Shown one piece after another: positions 8,621-16,978 of a DNA stretch of 52,336 nt; position 1 is the stretch's first letter; the number at the start of each line of letters is the position of its first letter. Source of the stretch: Clostridiales bacterium. GTDB lineage: Bacteria; Bacillota; Clostridia; Lachnospirales; Lachnospiraceae. Position numbers and translations under genes: made by a program. The notes under the pieces are model-generated. The model was not told where the DNA came from, ran no database searches, and saw nothing but the letters and a program-made list of their open reading frames with translations. The stretch is taken from positions 1-52,336 of the forward strand of contig JAGZHZ010000018.1 in assembly GCA_018366495.1 (NCBI GenBank), read 5' to 3'.

Positions 8621-9556
8621 ATGAAAAAGTATTGTTTTGGAATTGATGTCGGAGGAACAACCGTAAAATGCGGTTTCTTTAACACAGATGGAGAAGTGCT
8701 GGAAAAATGGGAGATCCCGACACGCACCGAAAACAACGGAGAGAATATTCTGCCGGACATTGCAAAAAGTATCAATGAAAAAATTAAAGAGAGACAGATC
8801 AACAAGGATGAGATTGCCGGCGTGGGAATCGGTGTTCCGGGACCTGTCAATGAAAATGGAGAAGTGCCATGCGCAGTAAATCTTCACTGGGGATATAAAA
8901 ATCTGGTCAAAGAGATGGAAGAGATGACTGGACTGAAGACAAAGGCAGGAAATGATGCAAACGTTGCAGCACTCGGCGAAATGTGGCGCGGCGGCGGCGT
9001 GGGATACCACAATCTGATTCTGATCACACTTGGAACAGGTGTCGGCGGCGGAATCATTGTGAATGAAAAAATTATTACAGGTTCTCACGGAGCTGGCGGG
9101 GAAATCGGTCATGCACATGTAGAAGACGATATGGACATCGCCTGCAACTGCGGAAATAAAGGATGTCTGGAACAGTTTGCCTCTGCGACCGGTATTTCCT
9201 ATCTGGCAAGAAAGATGATGGAGGAGACCGATATGCCGTCTGTCATCCGCAGAGAAAATGTCAGTGCAAAGACGGTATTTGACGGAGTGAAGGAAGGGGA
9301 CGAGCTGGCAAAGAAAGTGGCAGACCGTTTTGGATATTACCTTGGAAAAGCGCTTGCTAACTTCGGATGCGTGACAGATCCAGAAGTATTTGTAATCGGT
9401 GGCGGCGTGTCAAAAGCAGGAGAAATTTTACTGGACTATATCAAGCCATATTATCAGAAATACGCTTTCTCAGCGTGCAAAGATGCTGCGTTTGCACTTG
9501 CAAAACTGGGAAATGATGCGGGAATTTACGGAGCAGCAAGATTAGTGCTGGAGTAA
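8621..9556 (+). CDS. glcK: ROK family glucokinase
   Basis: Phosphorylates glucose to glucose 6-phosphate with ATP. The 311-residue protein shows the ROK features: ATP-binding DVGGTT at residues 9-14, GNDANVAALGE with catalytic Asp112, LGTGVGGGII at 138-146, and the zinc-binding block with His164 followed by CNCGNKGC (cysteines 175, 177, 182). No N-terminal DNA-binding domain is present, so this is a kinase, not a ROK repressor. It lies 11 bases after hprK behind AAGGAGAG and ends at a strong terminator, so hprK-glcK form a two-gene operon. Exact sugar preference is inferred from the match to GlcK-type proteins. Confidence 0.93.
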   Translation: MKKYCFGIDVGGTTVKCGFFNTDGEVLEKWEIPTRTENNGENILPDIAKSINEKIKERQINKDEIAGVGIGVPGPVNENGEVPCAVNLHWGYKNLVKEMEEMTGLKTKAGNDANVAALGEMWRGGGVGYHNLILITLGTGVGGGIIVNEKIITGSHGAGGEIGHAHVEDDMDIACNCGNKGCLEQFASATGISYLARKMMEETDMPSVIRRENVSAKTVFDGVKEGDELAKKVADRFGYYLGKALANFGCVTDPEVFVIGGGVSKAGEILLDYIKPYYQKYAFSACKDAAFALAKLGNDAGIYGAARLVLE

Positions 9557-9566
9557 AAAGAATATT

Positions 9567-9608
9567 AGCGGTTCTTTGCAGTTTATTCTGCAAGGAACCG
9601 CTTTTTTT
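9567..9608 (+). terminator. Intrinsic terminator after glcK
   Basis: AGCGGTTC and TTGCAG on the left pair with CTGCAA and GAACCGCT on the right around a short loop, and seven Ts follow. It sits between the convergent glcK and PBP genes. Confidence 0.9.
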
Positions 9609-9633
9609 AGGTAAGATCAGATGAAATTTTCAA

Positions 9634-12426
9634 TCATTGAGCATTCATATTTTCAATCAGAGATCCCAGAGGGTCTGACTCAGATGTCTCTGGCATAGTC
9701 TCCGAAACGTCAAGCGGCGCCTGTGTTTCCGGTGTCGTCTGATTCGGATCAGGATAAGTTGGATCTGTGACGATTGGGTTTGTCTGCGGCTGTGTCTCAC
9801 TCTGCGATTGCGTCTCACTCTGCGGCTGTTTTTCTGTCTCATGGCCTTCACTTGGCTTTGTGAGATTTCCGATTAATCCTCCAAGAGGCGTATGATTTCC
9901 GGCACATACCTGAGTCGGCGGCAGATATGCAGCATCTTCAGTATCCATAGAACTTCCGGCAGGAAGAGACATATAGACCTTCGTGGTAGAAGGACAGGTG
10001 GAAGATGCGACAAGTCCTGTCTCTGTACAGATATTGACGGAGATATGTGACGTACAGTACTGTGTCGGTTCTGTTCCAGCGGCAAACGATTCGGTGTAGA
10101 TCTGGGAGCCTCGCGGATCATGGTCACAGATGCCAGGAATTGCAAGCAGACCCGATTTTTTACAGACAGAAGCTGTCACGATATCAGATGGCGCTTCAAA
10201 CTGTCTGATCTCAAGATTTTCATGAATTCTGGACATGATGGACTGCCACAGAGTCTTACTGTAGGAGTGATAAATATCACCGGAGATATCAGGAAGAGGG
10301 CTGTTATTATCGTATCCTCCCCAGATTCCGCAGGTATAGTATGGTGTATATGCCACAAACCAGATGTCTCTGTAGTCAGAGGTGGTACCTGTTTTTCCGG
10401 CAACCGGCATTCCATTCAAATTGATAGAATTTGCGGTTCCATCAGGAGCATTCACAACATCCTGCATTGCATTTGTGAGCAGATAGGCGGTGGATTCCTT
10501 GATGACAGGAGAAGGAGAAGGCGTATTGTCAATCAGCACATTTCCATCCCGGTCTTCAATTTTTGTGAAAAATTTCGGTTCATTATAATTTCCCTTATTG
10601 GCAATGGCTGCATATGCTGCAGTCAGTTCTACGTTATAGACACCGTCTGTCAGTCCGCCAAGTACGAGAGACTCATTGATATCGGAGAAAATACCGTAAT
10701 CTGTCTCTAAATGAGAGCAGAGAGTGGAGATTCCGAAACGCTGCGCAAAGTCAAAACCTGCCTGCGGGGTAATTTCATTCAGACATTCAACAGCCACGAT
10801 ATTGACGGATGTGGTGATTGCCGATCGGATTGTAGTCAGACCCGTATAAGAGTTGACATCCCAGTTTGTGATCGGATTTCCGTCTTTGTTGATATAAGGG
10901 GCATTATTGTACACAGAGGCAAGTGTTTTTCCATAAAGATCAAGAGCCGGCGCATAGGCAGTCAGGATTTTGAAGGTAGATCCAGGCTGTCTTGGTGAGG
11001 AAGTGGCACGGTTTAAAGTCAGACTGGCTTCTTTTGTGCCTCGTCCGCCCACGATCGCTTTGACAAATCCTGTTGTCTGGTCGATAATCACGCAGGATGC
11101 TTGCGGCTGCGGGGTGATTGTGATTCGTTCCGCGATCTCCTGATCTCCTTCTTCATGGATAGAAGCTTTGTACTGGTCGATCCAGCTGCGAGCTTCTTCT
11201 TCTGTGGAGAAGAGAAGATTAAAAGAAGGATCTCCAAGCTGTTCCTGAATAAAAGTGCGAAGCATTTCTTTGCTGTGATTTACTGTCTCACCATTTGGCT
11301 TCAGAATGCTGAGCGCATAGTCCAGTCCAACCTGAGTGCTGGATGGGAAGTTGGCAAGATTTGCAAATTCTTCATCACAGATTCTTTGGATCTCCATATC
11401 CTGTGCGGAATAGATTTTCAGACCGCTGGAGTAGACAGCGTGATATGCCTGATCATAGGAATAGCCTTTTTCTGTCTGAAGCACGTCCATGACCTGATTG
11501 ATCAGGGCGTCGACATAGTAAGAATAAGGATCGTCTTCTTCATCGGAAACCTCAATGTTGGTCTGCTGAATCCGCTCATAGACGTTGTCATTCAGCGCTT
11601 CTTGATATTCTGCGTCTGAGATATAGCCCTGTTCCAGCATCTTTTTCAGAACAATCTGGCGGCGCTCTGCATTTTTTTCCGGATAAGTGATCGGATTGAG
11701 CATAGTAGGATTCTGAGTGATGCCGGCGATGACGGTACATTCTGAAAGTGTCAGTTCAGATACATCTTTATTGAAGTAGCGCTGCGATGCAGCCTGCACG
11801 CCGTATGTGCCGGAACCTAGATTGATCGTGTTTAAATAATTTTCTAAAATCTGATCCTTGCTCATTTTTTCTTCCAACTTCAGAGCAAGATACTGTTCCT
11901 GAAATTTTCTTCTCAATTTTTCACCAAAAGAAGACTCGCTTGTCCAGTCGGTAAAAACACTGTTTTTTAAGAGCTGCTGCGTGATGGTGCTGGCTCCCTC
12001 GGAGAAGCTGCCATTTTTCAGCCCCACAAAGAAAGCACGGATGATGCCGCGGATATCGATTCCATTGTGTGTGTAGAAACGTTCATCTTCTACGGCCACG
12101 ATAGCGTGCTGAAGATGGACGGGTATGCGGTCAAGTGTCACAAGTTCCCTGTTTGCTGACGGAGCGGTCAGCTTTTGAATACGGTTTCCGTTCTGGTCAT
12201 AAATGTAAGTGGCAGATTCGGAAGGACGAAGACTGATATTGCTGATATCAGGCGCATCCTCAATCAGACCGTTGATCATTCCAAATCCGGCGCAGATTCC
12301 AAGTACAAGAACTGCTATAAAAGAAAGAAGGACAATCTTTACAGCGGAAAGCCGGAGTTTTTTTCTGATCTTGGGAGCTTTTGGATCTTGCTGTTGATTT
12401 AGAATACTGTTTTTTCCATAATCCAT
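9634..12426 (-). CDS. Class A penicillin-binding protein (transglycosylase/transpeptidase)
   Basis: A bifunctional peptidoglycan synthase that polymerises lipid II and cross-links stem peptides outside the membrane. In the 930 residues: a basic cytoplasmic start, one membrane segment at about 28-50, a GT51 domain with catalytic Glu113 in AVEDERFYTH and EGASTITQQLLKN at 143-155, then a penicillin-binding domain with STFK at 483-486 (Ser483 nucleophile), SVN at 540-542 and KTGTTS at 678-683. The last 80 residues are a Pro/Gln/Thr/Glu-rich tail, presumably in the wall. It is one of few - strand genes here and is convergent with glcK and divergent from yigZ. It resembles PBP1a/PonA; which orthologue is not clear. 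Confidence 0.95.
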   Translation of the reverse strand: MDYGKNSILNQQQDPKAPKIRKKLRLSAVKIVLLSFIAVLVLGICAGFGMINGLIEDAPDISNISLRPSESATYIYDQNGNRIQKLTAPSANRELVTLDRIPVHLQHAIVAVEDERFYTHNGIDIRGIIRAFFVGLKNGSFSEGASTITQQLLKNSVFTDWTSESSFGEKLRRKFQEQYLALKLEEKMSKDQILENYLNTINLGSGTYGVQAASQRYFNKDVSELTLSECTVIAGITQNPTMLNPITYPEKNAERRQIVLKKMLEQGYISDAEYQEALNDNVYERIQQTNIEVSDEEDDPYSYYVDALINQVMDVLQTEKGYSYDQAYHAVYSSGLKIYSAQDMEIQRICDEEFANLANFPSSTQVGLDYALSILKPNGETVNHSKEMLRTFIQEQLGDPSFNLLFSTEEEARSWIDQYKASIHEEGDQEIAERITITPQPQASCVIIDQTTGFVKAIVGGRGTKEASLTLNRATSSPRQPGSTFKILTAYAPALDLYGKTLASVYNNAPYINKDGNPITNWDVNSYTGLTTIRSAITTSVNIVAVECLNEITPQAGFDFAQRFGISTLCSHLETDYGIFSDINESLVLGGLTDGVYNVELTAAYAAIANKGNYNEPKFFTKIEDRDGNVLIDNTPSPSPVIKESTAYLLTNAMQDVVNAPDGTANSINLNGMPVAGKTGTTSDYRDIWFVAYTPYYTCGIWGGYDNNSPLPDISGDIYHSYSKTLWQSIMSRIHENLEIRQFEAPSDIVTASVCKKSGLLAIPGICDHDPRGSQIYTESFAAGTEPTQYCTSHISVNICTETGLVASSTCPSTTKVYMSLPAGSSMDTEDAAYLPPTQVCAGNHTPLGGLIGNLTKPSEGHETEKQPQSETQSQSETQPQTNPIVTDPTYPDPNQTTPETQAPLDVSETMPETSESDPLGSLIENMNAQ

Positions 12427-12486
12427 AGATAAGAATCTCCTTTATAAAGGTAGTGCTGTGTATTGCCGAGTACGGTTACGAGTCAA

Positions 12487-12495
12487 ATTATATCA
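12487..12495 (-). promoter_or_regulatory. Extended -10 promoter of the PBP gene
   Basis: On the - strand TGATATAAT (TG plus TATAAT at 12487-12492) lies about 60 bases upstream of the PBP start codon. The -35 region is weak. A short palindrome, CCTTTATAAAGG, overlaps the start of the SD on this leader. Confidence 0.5.
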
Positions 12496-12590
12496 GAACT
12501 GCATTTTGAAAGAAAGGGGATAAATGGAAAGTTTAGAGATTCTTAAGAAGAAAGAAAAATCACAGAAGAAATAGCATAAAAAAGTATCTG

Positions 12591-12619
12591 TTGTGTTCCG
12601 GTGGCAGGATTGCTATAAT
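12591..12619 (+). promoter_or_regulatory. Promoter of yigZ
   Basis: TTGTGT (12591-12596), 17-base spacer, TATAAT (12614-12619) with an extended TGC just before it. It lies 45 bases before the yigZ ATG and is divergent from the PBP promoter. Confidence 0.75.
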
Positions 12620-12664
12620 AAAAACAATCAGAATCAGAAAAATGGAAGAAAAGGATGAGAGAGA

Positions 12665-13312
12665 ATGGACGGACAAAAAATATTGTATGAAGGCGGCGAA
12701 GGAGAAATCATAGAGAAAAAATCGCGTTTTATTGCAACAATCCAGCGTGCGGAAAGCGAGGAGGAAGCCGTTTCCTTTATCAATGCGATGAAGAAAAAAT
12801 ATTGGGACGCCACTCACAACTGTTCTGCATTTGTAGTAGGGGAAAAGCAGATGCTCCAGCGGTGCAGCGACGACGGGGAGCCGTCAGGGACAGCAGGCAG
12901 ACCGATGCTGGATGTGCTTCTGGGAGAAAAAGTCTGTAATATTGTCGTTGTTGTGACACGTTATTTTGGCGGAACGCTTCTCGGAACAGGAGGGTTGGTG
13001 AGAGCTTACTCAAAAGCAGTTCAGGAAGGACTGAGAAACTGCAAGATCATTGAGAAAAGACAGGGATATCTGCTGGCGATAAAGACAGACTACACAGGGA
13101 TTGGAAAGATTCAGTATATTCTGGGACAGAGAGGGATCGCTATCACAAATTCAGAGTATACCGATACAGTGACAGTGGAGGCGCTTGTGCCATCGGAAGA
13201 AAAGAAAGATCTGACTGAGGAGATTACAGAAGCCACAAATGGAAGAGCAAAATTTTTGAAAGAAGATTGCGTATGCTATGCGTTTGTGGATGGAGAGCCG
13301 ATGATTTTCTGA
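12665..13312 (+). CDS. yigZ: YigZ/IMPACT family protein
   Basis: A 215-residue member of the UPF0029/IMPACT family. The first ~130 residues hold the family blocks KSRFIATI, DATHNCSAFVVG, RCSDDGEPSGTAGRPML and VTRYFGGTLLGTGGLVRAYS; the remainder fits the DUF1949 ferredoxin-like C-terminal domain of bacterial YigZ. Eukaryotic IMPACT modulates the kinase GCN2 by binding its activator; the bacterial role is unsettled, though a nucleotide- or RNA-related role has been suggested from structure. A conventional promoter and AAGGATGAGAG SD precede it. A separate promoter seems to drive the following murI gene. Confidence 0.92.
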   Translation: MDGQKILYEGGEGEIIEKKSRFIATIQRAESEEEAVSFINAMKKKYWDATHNCSAFVVGEKQMLQRCSDDGEPSGTAGRPMLDVLLGEKVCNIVVVVTRYFGGTLLGTGGLVRAYSKAVQEGLRNCKIIEKRQGYLLAIKTDYTGIGKIQYILGQRGIAITNSEYTDTVTVEALVPSEEKKDLTEEITEATNGRAKFLKEDCVCYAFVDGEPMIF

Positions 13313-13323
13313 GAAATCGTCAC

Positions 13324-13352
13324 TTGCATTTGGCATTACAACAGAGTAGAAT
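13324..13352 (+). promoter_or_regulatory. Promoter of murI
   Basis: TTGCAT (13324-13329), exactly 17 bases, then TAGAAT (13347-13352), 41 bases ahead of the murI ATG. Confidence 0.6.
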
Positions 13353-13393
13353 AAAAAAGATATGTCAGGAAAATAAAAAATGAGGATAGATAA

Positions 13394-14236
13394 ATGGAGA
13401 ATAAAAAAAATCAAATAGATCTGAGAAATGCACCCGTTGGAATCTTTGATTCCGGTGTGGGGGGACTGACTGTCGCAAGAGAGGTGATGCGCAATATTCC
13501 ACAGGAGAGAATTGTTTACTTTGGAGACACGGCGAGAGTGCCTTACGGAAACAAATCAAAAGAGACGATTATAAGATACTCCAGACAGATTATACGTTTT
13601 TTGATGACACAAGGTGTGAAAGCGATTGTGGTTGCGTGCAATACAGCAAGTGCTTTTGCGCTGGAAGAGATAAAAAAGGAGATTGAAATTCCAATTCTTG
13701 GCGTTGTCCAGCCTGGAGCAAAAGTGGCATGTGCTGCGACAAAGAATAAAAAGATCGGAGTGATTGGGACAGAGGGAACGGTACGCAGCCAGATTTATAC
13801 AAAATTTGTACAGCAATGGGATCCTGAAATTCAAGTGATAGGAAAAGCATGTCCGCTTTTTGTACCTTTAGTAGAAGAAGGATGGCTGAAAGACCCTGTG
13901 ACAGATGAGGTGGCACAGCGCTATTTAAGCGAGTTGAAAGAAAAAGAGATCGACACTCTTGTTTTAGGCTGTACCCATTATCCGCTTCTGCGCTCTACAG
14001 TGAGAAAAGTGATGGGAGATGACGTAACGCTTGTGAATCCGGCATATGAGACAGCGTTGGAGCTGAAAGAGCTGTTATGCGCCAATCACCTTGATAACCG
14101 GGGAGAGGGCGGACAGGATAGAGAAAAATATCAGTTTTTTGTGAGTGATGCTGCCGATAAATTTAAGCAGTTTGCAAATTCCATTTTGCCGTATGATATA
14201 GAAACCACGAAACAGATTCAGATTGAAGAATTTTGA
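13394..14236 (+). CDS. murI: Glutamate racemase
   Basis: Interconverts L- and D-glutamate, supplying D-Glu for peptidoglycan. The 280 residues carry the classic blocks: GIFDSGVGGLTVAREV at about 14-29, VYFGDTARVPYG, the first catalytic cysteine in VVACNTASA and the second in LGCTHYPLL. All are intact. It is followed, with the SD overlapping the end of the coding region, by the DUF1934 gene, and both end at the terminator at 14734-14789, so they form a small operon. Confidence 0.96.
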   Translation: MENKKNQIDLRNAPVGIFDSGVGGLTVAREVMRNIPQERIVYFGDTARVPYGNKSKETIIRYSRQIIRFLMTQGVKAIVVACNTASAFALEEIKKEIEIPILGVVQPGAKVACAATKNKKIGVIGTEGTVRSQIYTKFVQQWDPEIQVIGKACPLFVPLVEEGWLKDPVTDEVAQRYLSELKEKEIDTLVLGCTHYPLLRSTVRKVMGDDVTLVNPAYETALELKELLCANHLDNRGEGGQDREKYQFFVSDAADKFKQFANSILPYDIETTKQIQIEEF

Positions 14237-14246
14237 GAGGAAAACG

Positions 14247-14717
14247 ATGACAAGAGAGGTACTGCTAAGTATAAAGGGATTCCAGGTAATAGGGGAGACA
14301 AAGGAAGAAACAGGGGGCGAAGAGATAGAAGTCGTTGCTCCGGGAAAATATCGGTTTCAAAATGAAAAACATTTTGTCAGCTATGAGGAAGTAATTGAAG
14401 GAAGCAGTGAAAAGATACAAAATCTGATCAAGATCAGCGATGACATTGTGGAAGTCACAAAGCGAGGATTTACAAATGTCCATATGGTGTTTGAGAAAAA
14501 CAAGAGAAATATGAGCTATTATGATACGCCGTTCGGAAAGTTTCTGGTCAGTATTATGGCAAAGAACATTCAGGTGATCAAAGAGCAGGGACAAATCAGC
14601 ACAAGAGTAGACTACAGTCTGGATATCAATTATGAACATATGGCGGACTGCACCATTGAGATCAAAATCAATGCAAAAAACGGAACACCATTTCATCTGT
14701 CTGAAACAGCCAAATAA
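14247..14717 (+). CDS. DUF1934 (YwiB-like) beta-barrel protein
   Basis: A 156-residue cytoplasmic protein matching the DUF1934/YwiB family, which adopts a small lipocalin-like (calycin-type) beta barrel of unknown function. Family-like blocks are the opening ISIKGFQ, the middle FEKNKRNMSYYDTPFGKF and the closing DYSLDINYEHMADCTIEIKI. I start it at the ATG at 14247, behind GAGAGGAAAA; an earlier in-frame ATG at 14223 lies inside murI before that SD. It begins 10 bases after murI, an arrangement suggesting shared transcription. No binding residues can be named with confidence. Confidence 0.88.
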   Translation: MTREVLLSIKGFQVIGETKEETGGEEIEVVAPGKYRFQNEKHFVSYEEVIEGSSEKIQNLIKISDDIVEVTKRGFTNVHMVFEKNKRNMSYYDTPFGKFLVSIMAKNIQVIKEQGQISTRVDYSLDINYEHMADCTIEIKINAKNGTPFHLSETAK

Positions 14718-14733
14718 TAAAAAATGAGAAATA

Positions 14734-14789
14734 AAATTCCGGGAGATTTGCAGCAAAACGTTTGCTTTGCGGCAGATCTCCCGGAATTT
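14734..14789. terminator. Bidirectional terminator between convergent genes
   Basis: A perfect 14-bp inverted repeat (14734-14747 against 14776-14789) encloses a second stem-forming segment (AGCAAA/TTTGCT). A/T tails are present on both sides, so it can end the murI-DUF1934 transcript from the left and the - strand gene from the right. Confidence 0.85.
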
Positions 14790-14810
14790 CTACATCCGTA
14801 TTTAAAACAG

Positions 14811-15266
14811 TTATTTATTTTTTTTACTGAATTTTGATTTCATACGTTTGAAGAAGCCTTGTTTTTCAGGTGTTTGCACCTGCAAAGGTTTTCTTCCCCC
14901 TTTGACATCGACAATGTAGATACCGCTGATTACAGCTTTGACTTCCTTTTTGATCGGTATGAGATCAAAAGCCTTTGGATCGCAGACAAGTGTCATGATT
15001 CTAGGACCAACTTTTGCTTTGACGATTGGAAGTTTAGAGCCTCTCATCAGTTTCGGCGTCTGATCAATGACCATTTGAGGAAGACCAGATTCTTTGATTT
15101 TCATTTTCTTTTTATCGATGACCAGCATAGAAACTGTCTGCTTAGCGGCTTCGATCTGTTCCTGCTGGATAGCCTGCTTTTTCTGTGCTTTTCTTCCGAG
15201 AAAATACAGAACAATAAAAGCCACGACCAGTACGATCAAAATGACAATCAGTACATTCCAAAACAT
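14811..15266 (-). CDS. Small membrane-anchored protein of unknown function
   Basis: A 151-residue protein. Residues 3-24 are one strongly hydrophobic segment, followed by basic residues (GRKAQKK), which predicts an N-terminal anchor with the rest inside the cell. The middle has an alternating pattern (SMLVIDKKKMKI, IMTLVCDP, VISGIYIVDVKGG) that looks like a small beta domain, and the last 20 residues are very basic (FFKRMKSKFSKKNK), perhaps contacting membrane or RNA. I do not recognise the family, though similar proteins occur in Clostridia. The start is supported by GGGAGGT at 7 bases. It is a single-gene - strand unit between two + strand operons. Confidence 0.85.
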   Translation of the reverse strand: MFWNVLIVILIVLVVAFIVLYFLGRKAQKKQAIQQEQIEAAKQTVSMLVIDKKKMKIKESGLPQMVIDQTPKLMRGSKLPIVKAKVGPRIMTLVCDPKAFDLIPIKKEVKAVISGIYIVDVKGGRKPLQVQTPEKQGFFKRMKSKFSKKNK

Positions 15267-15375
15267 TAGAATACCTCCCGTAATATTATGATGACACTAT
15301 ATTTTATCATTCTTTTCCAGAAACTGCAAGAATCATCTGTATTTCTTTATTTTTTATTAAATGAGAAAAAGTATC

Positions 15376-15405
15376 TTGTTGACAAAAGAAAAAGTGTGCT
15401 ATAAT
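15376..15405 (+). promoter_or_regulatory. Promoter of the foldase lipoprotein gene
   Basis: TATAAT at 15400-15405 has an extended TGC before it. Two -35 readings exist: TTGTTG at 15376-15381 with 18-base spacing, or TTGACA at 15379-15384 with only 15. The TATAAT is 46 bases before the start codon. Confidence 0.75.
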
Positions 15406-15450
15406 GTTTAGCTGTATAGACAGCACAAAACAGTGCGATAGGAGGATTTT

Positions 15451-16803
15451 ATGAAAAGAAAATTCATGGCAGCGGCTGTAGTGATGGCTTGTGGATTAAT
15501 GTTATCCGGATGCGGTGACGGATCAAAAGACACAGATACCACTGAAAAAGAGACAGTCACAGAAAAAGTAACGGAAAAAGCAACAGAAAAAGAAACAAAA
15601 AAAGAAACTGAAGAAGAGACAGAAAATCAGACGAAAGAAAAGAAAGACGCAGCGGCAAGTTCTGCTGATGCGACAGCTTCCGAAGCTACACCGACAGATG
15701 CAACAAGCGCTGATGCAGAAGAGCTTAAAAAACCTGTTTATACAGCATCTGATTATGTAAAACTGGGACAGTACAAAGGACTGGAGATCACAGTTGATCC
15801 GATTCAGGTGACAGAAGATGAAATTGACGCTGAGATTGAATCCGCGATTGTACGTTCCGGCAAAAGAGAAGAACTGAAAGAGGGTACAGTCACAAACGGC
15901 GATGTCGCAGTGATTGATTTTGTTGGTAAAAAAGATGATGTGGCATTTGATGGCGGAACAGCGAAAGATTATGAACTGGAAATCGGTTCTCACACCTTCA
16001 TCGAAGGCTTTGAAGAGGGAGTAGAAGGAATGAAAGTAGGAGAGACAAAAGATCTCGAACTGACTTTCCCGGAAAATTACCCAAGCGAAGACCTTGCAGG
16101 AGCGGATGTTATCTTTACTGTAACAGTAAATGCAATCAAAAAGACACCGGAACTGACAGATGAACTTGTAAAGGAACTGTCTTCTGAGAGCAAAACAGTA
16201 AAAGAATACAGAGAAGAAGTAAAAGAAGCGCTGGAGGCAAACAAAGTAGAACAGCAGAGAGGAACAGAACTTCAGAAAATTTATGCACTGCTGATTCAGA
16301 ACTGTGAGGTAGTAGAGTATCCACAGGAACTTCTGGACTACGGTGTAAGCCAGTTTACAAGAAATTACACAAATTATGCGGAACAGTACGGCATGTCATT
16401 AGAAGACTTTGTTCAGGGAATGTTTGGCATGACATTAGAACAGTTTGAGGAACAGGCACTGATCAACACAAAAGAAACTGCCCGTCAGGAAATGCTGCTG
16501 AAGGCAATCGCAGAAAAAGAAAGTCTGGAACTCACAGAAGAAGAGTATAAAGAAGGACTGAAAAAATACACTTCTGATTATGGATTTGCAAGTGAAGAAG
16601 CATTACTGGAAGCAAACAGCGAAGAAATCGTGCGCGATGCCCTGTTACAGGACAAAGTAATGCAGTTCTTACTGGACAATGCCGTGATCACTGAAGTAAC
16701 TGCAGCAGACGCAACAAAGGCAGATGCAGAGAGTGAAGAGACAGAAACAGAGACAGAAACGGAAACAGAAACAGAGACAGAAACTGAGACAGAGAAAGAA
16801 TAG
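15451..16803 (+). CDS. Trigger-factor-like FKBP peptidyl-prolyl isomerase lipoprotein
   Basis: A 450-residue protein starting with a lipoprotein signal: basic MKRK, hydrophobic core, lipobox LSGC with the lipidated cysteine at 21. A Thr/Glu/Lys- then Ala/Asp-rich linker spans about 22-90. Next comes an FKBP-type isomerase domain (about 145-232; GDVAVIDFVGK, GSHTFIEGFEEGVEGMKVGE, LTFPENY) and a helical region like the substrate-binding C-terminal domain of trigger factor. The ribosome-binding N-terminal domain is replaced by the signal and linker. It should act as an anchored foldase outside the membrane, an analogue of PrsA, rather than on the ribosome. The C-terminus is an ET repeat. Annotation as plain trigger factor (Tig) would be misleading. 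Confidence 0.9.
   Translation: MKRKFMAAAVVMACGLMLSGCGDGSKDTDTTEKETVTEKVTEKATEKETKKETEEETENQTKEKKDAAASSADATASEATPTDATSADAEELKKPVYTASDYVKLGQYKGLEITVDPIQVTEDEIDAEIESAIVRSGKREELKEGTVTNGDVAVIDFVGKKDDVAFDGGTAKDYELEIGSHTFIEGFEEGVEGMKVGETKDLELTFPENYPSEDLAGADVIFTVTVNAIKKTPELTDELVKELSSESKTVKEYREEVKEALEANKVEQQRGTELQKIYALLIQNCEVVEYPQELLDYGVSQFTRNYTNYAEQYGMSLEDFVQGMFGMTLEQFEEQALINTKETARQEMLLKAIAEKESLELTEEEYKEGLKKYTSDYGFASEEALLEANSEEIVRDALLQDKVMQFLLDNAVITEVTAADATKADAESEETETETETETETETETETEKE
16738..16794 (+). repeat. Hexanucleotide GARACN repeat encoding an ET tail
   Basis: About ten tandem copies of a degenerate 6-base unit (GAG/GAA then ACA/ACG/ACT) encode alternating Glu-Thr at the end of the foldase lipoprotein. 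Because the unit is six bases, copy changes keep the frame, so tail length may vary between strains. Confidence 0.8.
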
Positions 16804-16814
16804 GCAAAAATAAG

Positions 16815-16888
16815 AAGGTGCTGCAGATGATTGAAACTGCCGGAAAGACCGAAGACAGTGATAAAATCAAAACTTGCAGCACTTTTTT
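16815..16888 (+). terminator. Intrinsic terminator after foldase gene
   Basis: AAGGTGCTGCA (16815-16825) pairs with TGCAGCACTTT (16875-16885, one G-T pair) and the right arm runs into seven Ts. The loop is long (about 49 bases). Confidence 0.75.
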
Positions 16889-16978
16889 TACGGATATTGC
16901 CGTTTTGCTTCGCGATAAAAAAATAAGTGTCTCATGAAAGATTTATAAAAAACACTGAAAAAAGAGAAAGGAAACAAT

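Noticed and set aside
9650..9860. Gln/Ser/Glu/Thr repeats in the PBP tail as a possible repeat array
   Set aside because: Only a few imperfect QSETQ-like units occur; it is ordinary low-complexity tail sequence.
10120..10710. 196-codon + strand frame inside the PBP gene
   Set aside because: It lies antisense to a clear transpeptidase domain and has implausible composition; a shadow frame.
12442..12453. Palindrome CCTTTATAAAGG as an RNA switch hiding the PBP ribosome binding site
   Set aside because: As a hairpin it would have only about four base pairs, too weak to claim regulation.
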